A stretch of DNA of 64,000 nt from an uncultured Sphingomonadaceae bacterium (GTDB lineage: Bacteria; Pseudomonadota; Alphaproteobacteria; Sphingomonadales; Sphingomonadaceae), in the NCBI GenBank assembly GCA_947489315.1, contig CANLCX010000001.1, positions 933,501 to 997,500 of the forward strand, read 5' to 3'. Under the pieces are notes generated by a model. It saw only the letters and a list, made by a program, of their open reading frames with translations. It was not told the DNA's origin and did no database searches. This document shows positions 56,036-64,000 of this stretch, piece by piece. The translations under genes and the position numbers were made by a program. Positions within the stretch are counted from its first letter, which is position 1; the number at the start of each line of letters is the position of its first letter.

Positions 56036-58730
56036 TTGCCGGCCGCAGGGCCAGCCTGATCTGTTTCTCAATTTCCAATATAGCGAACAGCACCACACCG
56101 ATGGCGATGATCAACAGACCATCGCTAAGCGGAACATTTTCGGTTCCGAATATGTCCTGCATGAAAGGCGCATAGGTCATCAGGAACTGAGCCATCGTGA
56201 CGGTGACAACAGTGAACCAGACCATCGGTGTGCCCTGTATCGACTTTTTGGTTAGCGATGAACCGTAAATATTACGGATGAAAAACAAGTGGAAGATCTC
56301 CATTACGACAAGCGTATTCACTGCAATTGTGCGAGCCAGATCGACAGAATATCCTTTATCGATTGCGGAGACGTACATGGCGAAGACGCCGCATAGAAAC
56401 AAAAAAGATACTAATATGATGTGCCACGCGAGAGACTTGTCGAGCAGCGGCTCATTTCTCAGCCGAGGCTTGCGGAGCATCGTTCCGTCTTCGGTGGGTT
56501 CAAAAGCCAGCGCCACACCCAGCGTGACTGCAGTCACAAGGTTGACCCATAAAATTTGTGCCGGGGTAATCGGCAATGTCATGCCGATCAGCAAGGCGGC
56601 TATGATGACCATGGCTTCGCCTGCGCTAGTCGGCAAGGACCAGCTAATGACCTTTCGTAGATTATCGTAAACCGTTCGGCCTTCCCGAACCGCGGCGACG
56701 ATGGACGCAAAATTATCGTCAGCTAGAACCAGCTCCGCAGCTTCTTTCGTCGCTTCGCTGCCCTTTCTACCCATCGCAATTCCAGCGTCGGCGCGTTTAA
56801 GCGCAGGCGCATCATTCACGCCGTCTCCTGTCATCGCGACTATAAAATCATGGGCTTGGAACGCGGTCACCAACCGCAGCTTATGTTCCGGGCTGGTCCG
56901 CGCAAATATGTCGTTTTCTAGCACCTCTATCGCCAGCGTTGCATCATCCATATTGTCGAGGTCCGCGCCGGTTAGGACATTGCCGGGCTTGCGCAACCCG
57001 ATTTGCTGACCAATGGCCTTGGCGGTTTCCACATGATCGCCGGTTATCATTTTCACTTTTATGCCCGCATCGTAACATTCGGCTACGGCGGCAATGGCCT
57101 CGGCACGGGGCGGGTCCATCAAGCCGACAATGCCGAGAAACGTGAGCGATCCGTCGAGTTCACCAGCGGCCAGTTCTTTGGTATCCGGCGCAGCGGACTT
57201 TGTCGCGAAAGCCAATACGCGTTGGCCAGCCCCAGCTAATTCACTCACAGCCTGCTGCCAATAGGCTGGATCCAGCAGTTCGTCATTGCCATCGATGCTG
57301 CGCTGCGCTTTGCACATGCCCATGATCTTTTCCGGCGCGCCCTTTATGAAAACCACCATTTGATCGTCATGGCCATGATGCAATGTCGCCATGAACCGGT
57401 TTTTGGAATCGAAAGGAATAGCGCTAGTGCGTTGCCAGTCCCGGCGTTCTTCGGTGACATCGAGTTCAGCCTTGCGGGAAAAAGCCAGCAGAGCCCCTTC
57501 CATCGGATCGCCCTCTGCGTGCCATAGGCTATCGCGCTCACGAATGTCGGCATCGTTGCACAATAGGGCGGCGCGCGCCAAAGTGGCGAGTCCCGCATAA
57601 TCGCTGGCATCGATTATCTGCTCATCCTTGCTAATCCCTCCAGCCGGGTCATAGCCTTCACCATCTATACTGAAACCATGAGAGCCAACCACGGCGGCGG
57701 CGACCATCATCTCATTGCGGGTCAGCGTTCCGGTTTTGTCGGTGCAAATGACGGATACCGAGCCGAGTGTCTCAATCGCGGGCAGGACACGGATAATGGC
57801 GTTGCGTTTGGCCATCGCCTGAACACCAATGGCCAGAGTAATGGTCAATACCGCCGGAAGGCCTTCCGGAATAGCGGCAACAGCCAATCCGACGACCGCC
57901 ATGAACAGCTCTGAAAACCCGTAATGCTGAATATAATATCCATAAATCAGGATCAGCGCAGCAACCATCAGGATTAATATGGTGAGCCATTTGGCAAATC
58001 TGTTCATCTGCGAAACTAACGGGGTGGTCAGCACCTCGACCGAAGAAAGTAGACCGCTGATCCGGCCAATTTCCGTCGCACCGCCGGTAGCAACAACAAC
58101 GCCCTTGGCCTGACCACTGGTTACCAATGTCCCGCTAAAGGCCATGGATTTTCTGTCACCCAACGCAGCTTTGGTCGGGACAATATCCACCTGCTTGTCA
58201 ACGGCGAGGGATTCGCCGGTGAGTATGGCTTCCTCAATCTGCAGCCCGTTGACCTCGATCAACCTCATATCCGCTGGTGTCTTGTCACCGGCTTCCAACA
58301 AAATGATATCGCCGAGAACGACGGCTTCACTGGCAATAGTCTGCCGCTTGCCGTCACGCAGCACAGCAGCATGCGGGGCCAGCATATGGCGTATGGATTC
58401 CATAGCCTTTTCCGCTTTGCCTTCCTGAATCAAACCAATGAGCGCGTTCACGATTACCACCGCCAAAATGACTGCCGTATCGATCATATGGCCAAGCAGG
58501 GAAGTAATGACCGCAGCCCCGAGCAAGACATAGATCAGAATATGATGGAACTGCGCCAGAAAGCGCTGGATCACGTTCCTACCGGCCGTTTCAGGAAGCC
58601 GGTTTGGACCGTGATCGGCCAAACGCTGTGCTGCTTCGCTTTCGGACAGCCCCTCGGGCGCCGCGGACAGCGATGATAAAACCGCTTCTATGGATAGATT
58701 ATGCCAGGCCGAATTTTGTTCCTGTTGCAT
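56007..58730 (-). CDS. cation-transporting P-type ATPase (P2-like)
   Basis: 907 aa from ATG 58730. N-terminal cation-ATPase domain, about ten transmembrane segments, actuator motif T-G-E-S near 171, M4 motif I-P-E-G-L-P near 287-292, phosphorylation site D-K-T-G-T at about 331, K-G-A-P and the hinge T-G-D-G-V-N-D-A-P near 630. This is the P2/SERCA-PacL layout. In M6 the family N-L-V-T-D reads N-L-V-T-A, so one acidic calcium ligand is missing and the ion may not be calcium; Na, K or Mg are possible. Divergent from ppsA across 356 bp; its placement among fermentative genes suggests an anoxia or energy-stress role. Confidence 0.92.
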   Translation of the reverse strand: MQQEQNSAWHNLSIEAVLSSLSAAPEGLSESEAAQRLADHGPNRLPETAGRNVIQRFLAQFHHILIYVLLGAAVITSLLGHMIDTAVILAVVIVNALIGLIQEGKAEKAMESIRHMLAPHAAVLRDGKRQTIASEAVVLGDIILLEAGDKTPADMRLIEVNGLQIEEAILTGESLAVDKQVDIVPTKAALGDRKSMAFSGTLVTSGQAKGVVVATGGATEIGRISGLLSSVEVLTTPLVSQMNRFAKWLTILILMVAALILIYGYYIQHYGFSELFMAVVGLAVAAIPEGLPAVLTITLAIGVQAMAKRNAIIRVLPAIETLGSVSVICTDKTGTLTRNEMMVAAAVVGSHGFSIDGEGYDPAGGISKDEQIIDASDYAGLATLARAALLCNDADIRERDSLWHAEGDPMEGALLAFSRKAELDVTEERRDWQRTSAIPFDSKNRFMATLHHGHDDQMVVFIKGAPEKIMGMCKAQRSIDGNDELLDPAYWQQAVSELAGAGQRVLAFATKSAAPDTKELAAGELDGSLTFLGIVGLMDPPRAEAIAAVAECYDAGIKVKMITGDHVETAKAIGQQIGLRKPGNVLTGADLDNMDDATLAIEVLENDIFARTSPEHKLRLVTAFQAHDFIVAMTGDGVNDAPALKRADAGIAMGRKGSEATKEAAELVLADDNFASIVAAVREGRTVYDNLRKVISWSLPTSAGEAMVIIAALLIGMTLPITPAQILWVNLVTAVTLGVALAFEPTEDGTMLRKPRLRNEPLLDKSLAWHIILVSFLFLCGVFAMYVSAIDKGYSVDLARTIAVNTLVVMEIFHLFFIRNIYGSSLTKKSIQGTPMVWFTVVTVTMAQFLMTYAPFMQDIFGTENVPLSDGLLIIAIGVVLFAILEIEKQIRLALRPAIRNRQAVSQ

Positions 58731-59086
58731 CGCTTTATCGACCAAGCCCTTCTATTTTCTATAAGTGAAAGCCAACAAGGAATCGGGCAAAAAGCCACGG
58801 CCTCGGCGCGCGACAAACAACTACAGGTGCGGACAGAAGGCAATTACGTAGTGCCCCTTAAACGGCCTTGATGTGGCGGAACGGCCCGTCTCCGAACAAC
58901 TACGTAAAGACAATCATCGCCCGTTGATGCCAGAAGCAGCATGGTTGATTTGAGCGCGACAATCGAAGCGGCGTGAGCTGCCCCGAACTATTATGTCGTT
59001 GAGCCTCAATATCCTTTTGAATCGCCTTTTTTGAATGGTGTAGCCGCCAGACATGCGGAACACCGTACGAATGTGATGGAGATAGC
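58731..59086. other. 356-bp divergent promoter region between the P-type ATPase and ppsA
   Basis: No gene seen. It contains the CTACGTA-type inverted sites annotated separately and further T-rich stretches near 59020-59032. A third copy of ACAACTAC occurs at about 58818-58825. The ppsA ribosome site GGAG is at 59078-59081, five bases before ATG 59087. Confidence 0.6.
58844..58907. promoter_or_regulatory. inverted pair TTACGTAGT / ACTACGTAA in the ATPase-ppsA region
   Basis: TTACGTAGT (58844-58852) and its exact reverse complement ACTACGTAA (58899-58907), 46 bases between them, each with the palindromic core TACGTA. The first copy continues as GTGCCCCTT, recalling the FixJ-type target (TACGTAG followed by CCC). 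Orientation back to back suits a divergent promoter serving both flanking genes. The matching regulator is not in the window. Confidence 0.5.
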
Positions 59087-61525
59087 ATGGCCGAGAATCT
59101 ATATGTTCGCTGGCTTGACGAGGTAAGTCTGAAAGACTTGTCTCTGGTCGGAGGAAAAAACGCGTCGCTGGGTGAGCTTGCCGGTGCGCTTTCGGGAAGC
59201 ATCAAGGTACCGGAAAGTTTCGCCATCACCGCCGATGCTTATCGGGACTTGCTCAGCCAGAACCGGATTTGGCCGGAAATAGAAGATATCCTCGAAAGGA
59301 CTGATTGGTCGGACCTCTCAGTCGCCGCCGCCAGAGCTGCTGAAATCCGTACCATCATTGCCACAGCTGATTTGCCCGAAGGCCTCGATCAGGAAATACG
59401 CAAAGCTTATGCTAAGCTCAGTGCAGATCATGGCCGCAATGTTGCGGTGGCTGTGCGGAGCAGCGCGACGGCCGAAGATCTCCCCGGCGCCTCGTTTGCC
59501 GGTCAGCATGAAACCTATCTCAACATAAGCGGAGCCGGAAATCTCGTCGAAGCGATCCGCAAATGCTTTGCGTCCCTGTTCACCCAGCGCGCCATTTCCT
59601 ATCGGACGAATAAGGGTTTTGATCATAAGGACGTGGCGCTTTCGGTTGGTATTCAGCGGATGATCCGTGCCGATAAAGCGTCATCCGGCGTGATCTTCAC
59701 ACTCGATACTGAAAGCGGCAATCGCGATGTCGTCATGATCACCGGCCTCTGGGGGTTGGGCGAGGCGATTGTGCAGGGCATTGCCGACCCTGACGAATTT
59801 CTGGTTCACAAACCAACCTTGAAGCTTGGCTATGAACAGGTGTTGAGACACCGGGTCGGCAGCAAGAAAGTCAAACTGGTCTACGCGCAGGGAGAAGCTG
59901 ATGAGCCCACGCTATGGCAACCGGTGGCTGCTGCAGAACAGCTTAAGCCATGTCTTGAGGATGCGGAAGTCATTCAACTCGCCAAACAGGCCATCACCGT
60001 CGAACAACATTACAGCAAATTTCACGGCCGCCCGACACCCATGGATATAGAATGGGCCAAGGATGGCCCCGACGGATCCCTCTATATCTTGCAAGCACGG
60101 CCTGAAACCATACATGCTTCTGCAGACAGTAACTTGCTCACCCAATATAATCTGGATGGCGACGGCAAAGTCATCGTTCAGGGTCAGGCGGTAGGCGACC
60201 GTATTGGCAGCGGTCCAGTGCGGCTGGTGAACGACGCCAAAGAACTCGAACAGGTTCAGCCGGGTGACATATTGGTGGCAGCCGCTACCACACCGGATTG
60301 GGAACCGGCGATGAAGCGGTCTGCAGCAATCATCACCGAACATGGCGGGCGTACCTGCCATGCCGCCATTGTTGCAAGGGAACTTGGCATTCCAGTGATT
60401 GTTGGCGCAGCAGATGCACGCAAGTTTCTGACCGCAGGACAAGATGTTACCGTCGACTGTTCCCAAGGCATGACCGGCAATGTTCTGGAAGGACGCATAC
60501 CCTTTAGCGTCAGCACGGTGGATATTACGAAATTGGATAGTCCCGATGTTGAGCTGATGGTCAATCTTGCCAATCCCGGTGCTGCGTTTCGGGTCGCTGC
60601 TCTACCAGTCGCGGGCGTCGGTCTAGCACGGATCGAGTTTATCATCGCCAATGAAATTCAGGTCCATCCGATGGCCTTGCTGTCCCCGGACCAGATCAGC
60701 AATCCCAAGACCCGCAAACAGATTGAGGCCCTGACCACCCGCTATAAGAGTGGCGCAGACTATTTTGTATCACGCCTTTCCGAAGAAATTGCGACCATTG
60801 CGGCGGCCTTTTATCCGCGCCCGGTGATTGTCCGAACGTCGGATTTCAAGTCGAATGAATATGCCTCCCTCTTGGGTGGTAGTGACTTTGAAGAGCCCGA
60901 AAATAACCCGATGATCGGCTTTCGCGGCGCATCCCGCTACATCCATCCCGCTTATCAACCAGCCTTTAATCTGGAATGTCGGGCGCTGAAACGGGTCCGC
61001 GATGATATGGGATTATCGAATGTCATCATCATGATCCCTTTTTGCCGAAGGATCGAAGAAGCAAAACGTGTCATCGAAGTGATGTCCAAAAATGGACTAA
61101 CACAGGGCGTGAACGATCTTCAGATTTACATCATGTGCGAGATACCCAGCAATGTGGTATTGATCGATGAATTCGCAAAATATTTTGATGGCTTCTCTAT
61201 CGGGTCCAATGATTTGACCCAGTTGGTTCTGGGGGTTGATCGAGACTCTGAAATTCTGTCAGCCGATTTTGACGAAGAAGATCTCGCGGTGACTTTGATG
61301 ATCGAGCAGGCCATTGCCGGCGCGCATCGCCATGGTTTGAAATGCGGGATTTGCGGGCAGGCACCATCAGACCGTCCGGACTTTGCCGATTGGCTGGTCA
61401 CGAAGCAGATTGATAGCATTAGTCTTAGTCCCGACAGCGTGCTTGCCGTGATGCAAAGGCTTGGAGATTCAAAACCGCAAACGGGTGAGAGAGAATTTGA
61501 AGCCTCTCTGGCCAACGTGAACTAA
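59087..61525 (+). CDS. ppsA: phosphoenolpyruvate synthase
   Basis: 812 aa. N-terminal ATP-grasp pyruvate phosphate dikinase-like domain (S-L-V-G-G-K-N-A-S-L-G-E-L near 21-32, R-S-S-A-T-A-E-D-L-P near 124-133), the swivelling phosphohistidine domain (G-G-R-T-C-H-A-A-I-V-A-R near 417-428, active His at about 422) and the PEP-utilising TIM barrel (G-S-N-D-L-T-Q-L-V-L near 704-713, C-G-I-C-G-Q near 750). It converts pyruvate, ATP and water to PEP, AMP and phosphate. It precedes the Crp/Fnr gene by four bases. Its length is standard for bacterial PpsA. Confidence 0.95.
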   Translation: MAENLYVRWLDEVSLKDLSLVGGKNASLGELAGALSGSIKVPESFAITADAYRDLLSQNRIWPEIEDILERTDWSDLSVAAARAAEIRTIIATADLPEGLDQEIRKAYAKLSADHGRNVAVAVRSSATAEDLPGASFAGQHETYLNISGAGNLVEAIRKCFASLFTQRAISYRTNKGFDHKDVALSVGIQRMIRADKASSGVIFTLDTESGNRDVVMITGLWGLGEAIVQGIADPDEFLVHKPTLKLGYEQVLRHRVGSKKVKLVYAQGEADEPTLWQPVAAAEQLKPCLEDAEVIQLAKQAITVEQHYSKFHGRPTPMDIEWAKDGPDGSLYILQARPETIHASADSNLLTQYNLDGDGKVIVQGQAVGDRIGSGPVRLVNDAKELEQVQPGDILVAAATTPDWEPAMKRSAAIITEHGGRTCHAAIVARELGIPVIVGAADARKFLTAGQDVTVDCSQGMTGNVLEGRIPFSVSTVDITKLDSPDVELMVNLANPGAAFRVAALPVAGVGLARIEFIIANEIQVHPMALLSPDQISNPKTRKQIEALTTRYKSGADYFVSRLSEEIATIAAAFYPRPVIVRTSDFKSNEYASLLGGSDFEEPENNPMIGFRGASRYIHPAYQPAFNLECRALKRVRDDMGLSNVIIMIPFCRRIEEAKRVIEVMSKNGLTQGVNDLQIYIMCEIPSNVVLIDEFAKYFDGFSIGSNDLTQLVLGVDRDSEILSADFDEEDLAVTLMIEQAIAGAHRHGLKCGICGQAPSDRPDFADWLVTKQIDSISLSPDSVLAVMQRLGDSKPQTGEREFEASLANVN

Positions 61526-61529
61526 CGCG

Positions 61530-62258
61530 ATGCAACAGATGATATGCAAAGGAAAAAACAAATCGATGGAGCAAATACCGCTCTTCGAGAATTTACAGGA
61601 CAGCCGGGGCAAATTGCTTCCATGGTCGCGCGACCAAAAAGATCGCCGTCAGCGCAGTGTAACGGCAGGCGAAGTGCTATTTCATCAAGGCAGCAAACCG
61701 GAGCATATTTATGAGGTCGTGACTGGCACGCTCAAGCTATCAAGAGTGACAGAAAATGGTCGCCATATCGTTCTCGGCTTTCCGTCGTCCGGTGCCATCA
61801 TTGGTTTAACTGGCTCAAAAGAATATCAATATACAGCCGAGACTTTGACCCCTGCCAAATTGCTGTCCACACGCCATTTGCTGTTCCAAAAAGATATCCT
61901 GCAAAATCTGGGAAATGGTAAAAAACTGTTACAATGGATCGACAGGCAAGAGGATGTTGCGCTGGATCATATCTCGGTTCTTGCCATGCACCATCCGGTG
62001 TCCCGAATTGCCGCTTTTTTGGTGAATATCGCCAGGCAGCAAGGCGGCAATCAAGACCCTATTGAAATCCAATTGGCGATGACCCAGCGGGACATTGCCG
62101 CTTATCTTGCGATTGCTCCGGAAACATACAGCCGCATCATGAAAAAGCTAAGAGAAGGCGGAATCGTCCGCGCAAAAGGGCAAGGACGAAACGGCAATTT
62201 GGTCGAAATTGCGGACATGGCGCGACTGGCTCTGATTGCCGAGGGAGGAACAATCTAA
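61530..62258 (+). CDS. Crp/Fnr-family transcriptional regulator
   Basis: 242 aa (230 if Met at 61566 is the start). Cyclic-nucleotide-binding-like beta-roll about 40-120 (F-H-Q-G-S-K-P-E-H-I-Y, G-F-P-S-S-G-A-I-I-G-L), dimer helix, and a C-terminal winged helix-turn-helix (M-T-Q-R-D-I-A-A-Y-L-A-I-A-P-E-T-Y-S-R near 184-202). Only one Cys (Cys6) is visible, so no Fnr-type 4Fe-4S cluster is expected; it resembles FixK/Dnr-like members. The recognition helix has E-T-Y-S-R in place of the Fnr E-T-V-S-R. It forms an operon with ppsA, and a matching TTGAC-N4-GTCAA box sits 58 bases downstream of its stop, before the stress-protein gene. Confidence 0.93.
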   Translation: MQQMICKGKNKSMEQIPLFENLQDSRGKLLPWSRDQKDRRQRSVTAGEVLFHQGSKPEHIYEVVTGTLKLSRVTENGRHIVLGFPSSGAIIGLTGSKEYQYTAETLTPAKLLSTRHLLFQKDILQNLGNGKKLLQWIDRQEDVALDHISVLAMHHPVSRIAAFLVNIARQQGGNQDPIEIQLAMTQRDIAAYLAIAPETYSRIMKKLREGGIVRAKGQGRNGNLVEIADMARLALIAEGGTI

Positions 62259-62315
62259 GTTACACGCTGTGACCCGTCTAAATGATCCATTTTTTTGGGA
62301 AATTTTCTTCTGATC

Positions 62316-62329
62316 TTGACGACAGTCAA
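62316..62329. promoter_or_regulatory. Fnr/FixK/Dnr-type box upstream of the universal stress protein gene
   Basis: TTGACGACAGTCAA is TTGAC-N4-GTCAA, a perfectly symmetric match to the Crp/Fnr-family target (TTGAY-N4-RTCAA). It lies 70 bases before the stress-protein start and directly after the gene for a Crp/Fnr regulator, which is the obvious candidate to bind it. Confidence 0.72.
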
Positions 62330-62398
62330 TGCACGGAAAATCCGAATCGCTATGAACAAAATCAGGGGGATTGCTATTGATTTAGGAGGATTACCATC

Positions 62399-63499
62399 AT
62401 GCAATCGAAACCAACAACGATTGAACAGCCTTCCGCCAGAACCGCACCAAAATTGAAACCAAAACCAGCGTTTAAATCCAAACCAGTTTATAATGACATC
62501 GCAGCCACAACGCGTTTTTCAAGCGCCGTGGCGTGCATCAATAGCGCCCGTCACGGATCCCTTGTATTCCGGCATACCAAGGCGGTCGCTAGCGGTCTCG
62601 ATCTACCAGTAAAGCTCATCCACGTCATGCAAGGAACGGCATCAGAAGTTAGCCCGAGCGACCCTATTGAATGGCAGTTAAAACGGCGCGAGGCGCAGGA
62701 TTATTTGTCCCGTATTCTCGAAACCGAGCATGAGCCTCTGGTTCTGACAGACAGGCTTTTGCTGAACGGACATTCCGGAGAAGAAATCGCGCGCTGGGCC
62801 CGTGAGCATAGTCAAAACCTGATGGCGATGACGACTCGGTGCGGGGTAGAAAATTTTGATAGCCGGAACCCCAGCAGAGATTTCGCCTTGGGCCGCACAG
62901 CGCAGACGGTTCTTGATGGCAGTTCGGCATCGCTCCTCCTGATTCCGCCGGAGACCATTGAGACCGATGTTGTTCGCTATCGGCGGCTGTTGGTTCCGCT
63001 GGACGGATCATGCCGGGCGGAGAGCGTTCTCCCTTTCGCGGTTCGCATTGCCCGCAAACATGGCGCAGAACTGGTCCTGGCACATATTGTATCCAGGCCG
63101 GAAATTGTTGAGGCCAGTCTGGGTGATAGAGAGGCCAATGCGCTAATCGCTAAGCTGCGGCAGTTTAACGAACAAAATGCGCGGGCCTATCTGAGCCGTT
63201 TGCAGTCAAGGCTGAGCAGTGGTGACCTGAGTATCAAGGTCGTTGTTAATAGTGATGGGGACGCACGGGATAGTTTGTTGCAAATTGCAGAGCAACAGGA
63301 TGCAGATCTGTTCGTCCTGTCCGGACGCGGAAAAGGGGCAATGAATGACATTTGCTGCGGCAGTGTCGCCCGGCATCTTGCTGCCCATAGCCGCTTGCCG
63401 CTCTTGTTGATCCGTCAGCAACAGGTCGAGCCTGCCAATCAGATAAAATTGCCTGAGCAGCAATATGGCACGATATTCTTCCGGGAGTCGGCGCATTAG
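62399..63499 (+). CDS. tandem universal stress protein
   Basis: 366 aa. Two UspA-type units: about 40-180 (V-K-L-I-H-V, then H-S-G-E-E-I-A-R and S-L-L-L-I-P-P near the end) and about 192-345 (L-L-V-P-L-D-G-S near 196-203, V-L-A-H-I-V, L-S-G-R-G-K-G near 304-310, G-S-V-A-R-H-L-A near 318-325, L-P-L-L-L-I-R). The second unit keeps the G-x2-G-x9-G-S-type ATP-binding pattern; the first looks degenerate. The lead of about 35 residues is basic and proline-rich. AGGAGG lies nine bases upstream of the ATG. Preceded by an Fnr-type box, so induction under low oxygen or energy starvation is likely. Confidence 0.9.
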   Translation: MQSKPTTIEQPSARTAPKLKPKPAFKSKPVYNDIAATTRFSSAVACINSARHGSLVFRHTKAVASGLDLPVKLIHVMQGTASEVSPSDPIEWQLKRREAQDYLSRILETEHEPLVLTDRLLLNGHSGEEIARWAREHSQNLMAMTTRCGVENFDSRNPSRDFALGRTAQTVLDGSSASLLLIPPETIETDVVRYRRLLVPLDGSCRAESVLPFAVRIARKHGAELVLAHIVSRPEIVEASLGDREANALIAKLRQFNEQNARAYLSRLQSRLSSGDLSIKVVVNSDGDARDSLLQIAEQQDADLFVLSGRGKGAMNDICCGSVARHLAAHSRLPLLLIRQQQVEPANQIKLPEQQYGTIFFRESAH

Positions 63500-63502
63500 A
63501 CT

Positions 63503-64000
63503 GTGGCGAAAATCATCGCGAATGAGATTGATGCGGAATCAATAGGTCAAAAAGCGCCCGACACTGGCGAGAGCCTGATGGGCGCAGAAGACCGTGATTC
63601 CGCCACCATGCTCGAAAGGGCAGCCGCAGATTTGCATTATCATCATAAGATGTTGTCCTCATCCTCCGATCCGATCCCGGCTTGGCAACGCATTGACGAA
63701 GCGACATCATGGTTGACGCAGGTGCGCAAAATCTGCGCCGATGCCCCCACGGAAGCTGGAAAAGCCGCCGAGTGGCTACTCGATAATGACTATCAGGTTT
63801 TCCGCGCCATTCGTCAGATCAAACGGGACTTGCCGCCCAGTTTTTACGAGCGATTGCCCGCTTTTGAGTCCCTGACTGATGACAGCTCGAAGTCACGATT
63901 TCCGCGCGTTTTTGCGCTCGCCCATGGCTTGCTCCGCGCGACGCATTTACAGATAACCTTGCCCGCTACCATAAAATTTGTCTGTACCTATCAGCGGGAA
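63503..64000 (+). CDS. N-terminus of a cyclic beta-glucan synthase (NdvB)/glucoamylase-like giant protein, cut by the window edge
   Basis: 166 codons from GTG 63503 to the window end with no stop. From about residue 38 it reads L-E-R-A-A-A-D-L, then E-W-L-L-D-N-D-Y near 90-97, I-R-Q-I-K-R-D-L-P-P-S-F-Y and F-P-R-V-F-A-L-A-H, the pattern of the conserved N-terminal region of NdvB/GH94-type cyclic beta-1,2-glucan synthases (E-W-L-L-D-N, R-D-L-P, Y-P-R-V-Y). It begins three bases after the stress-protein stop and so shares its transcript. The catalytic domains are outside the window, so the full nature of the enzyme is unverified. Confidence 0.68.
   Translation, partial: MAKIIANEIDAESIGQKAPDTGESLMGAEDRDSATMLERAAADLHYHHKMLSSSSDPIPAWQRIDEATSWLTQVRKICADAPTEAGKAAEWLLDNDYQVFRAIRQIKRDLPPSFYERLPAFESLTDDSSKSRFPRVFALAHGLLRATHLQITLPATIKFVCTYQRE

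Noticed and set aside
58999-59009. TTGAGCCTCAA near-palindrome upstream of ppsA as an Fnr box
   Set aside because: Half-sites are separated by one base, not four as required for Crp/Fnr-family targets.

Overview
The window looks like a chromosomal segment of a moderate-GC alphaproteobacterium, most likely a sphingomonad (Sphingomonadales, Sphingorhabdus/Sphingopyxis-like). The indications are a FecI/FecR pair next to a TonB receptor with an STN domain, a DUF6456 gene, a coniferyl-aldehyde dehydrogenase, P450s paired with small oxygenase-like genes, and a fused CysN/CysC. This assignment rests on gene content and style, not on a marker gene. I see no rRNA, tRNA, CRISPR array, intact insertion sequence or replication origin. 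The first gene (DUF6456) and the last gene (a cyclic beta-glucan synthase/NdvB-like N-terminus) are cut by the window edges.

Layout. 0-4 kb: glutathione-dependent formaldehyde oxidation (frmA, a VOC protein, fghA) coupled to an acyl-CoA dehydrogenase. 4-5.3 kb: a lipoprotein-type c' cytochrome and its b561-like membrane partner. 5.3-12.6 kb: gamma-glutamyltransferase, an RhlE-like DEAD-box helicase with a long leader, a CaiB/BaiF CoA-transferase, a coniferyl aldehyde dehydrogenase and a CitE-like lyase. 12.7-22.6 kb: a pseudaminic acid and surface glycan locus holding pseI, pseB, pseC, an SpsF-type cytidylyltransferase, a PseG-PseH fusion, a Wzx-like flippase, a 480-490 aa GT-B-like protein and a 518 aa polytopic protein. 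22.6-23.1 kb: a non-coding gap with an IS3-type transposase remnant. 23.1-29 kb: sugar-nucleotide genes manC, manA, ugd and a CapD/WbpM-type dehydratase. 29-32.6 kb: cysQ-cysNC-cysD sulfate activation. 32.8-34.8 kb: 2,4-dienoyl-CoA reductase.

35-43.5 kb: ECF sigma factor, FecR anti-sigma, a 1194 aa STN/TonB receptor and a 969 aa periplasmic M16 metalloprotease, which together suggest regulated import plus proteolysis of a protein or peptide substrate. A 17-bp stem-loop lies between receptor and protease. 43.5-48 kb: two divergent oxidation operons (P450 + AhpD-like; P450 + ABM-like + SDR). 48-52.4 kb: a tripartite HlyD/FtsX/ATPase ABC exporter.

52.6-64 kb: a low-oxygen or fermentation-type set: Zn alcohol dehydrogenase, acetyl-CoA hydrolase/transferase, D-2-hydroxyacid (lactate) dehydrogenase, P-type cation ATPase, PEP synthase, Crp/Fnr regulator, tandem universal stress protein and the NdvB-like glucan synthase start. 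A near-perfect Fnr/FixK-type box precedes the stress protein. CTACGTA-type inverted sites lie in the ATPase/ppsA divergent region, and a related element lies upstream of the alcohol dehydrogenase, suggesting shared control.
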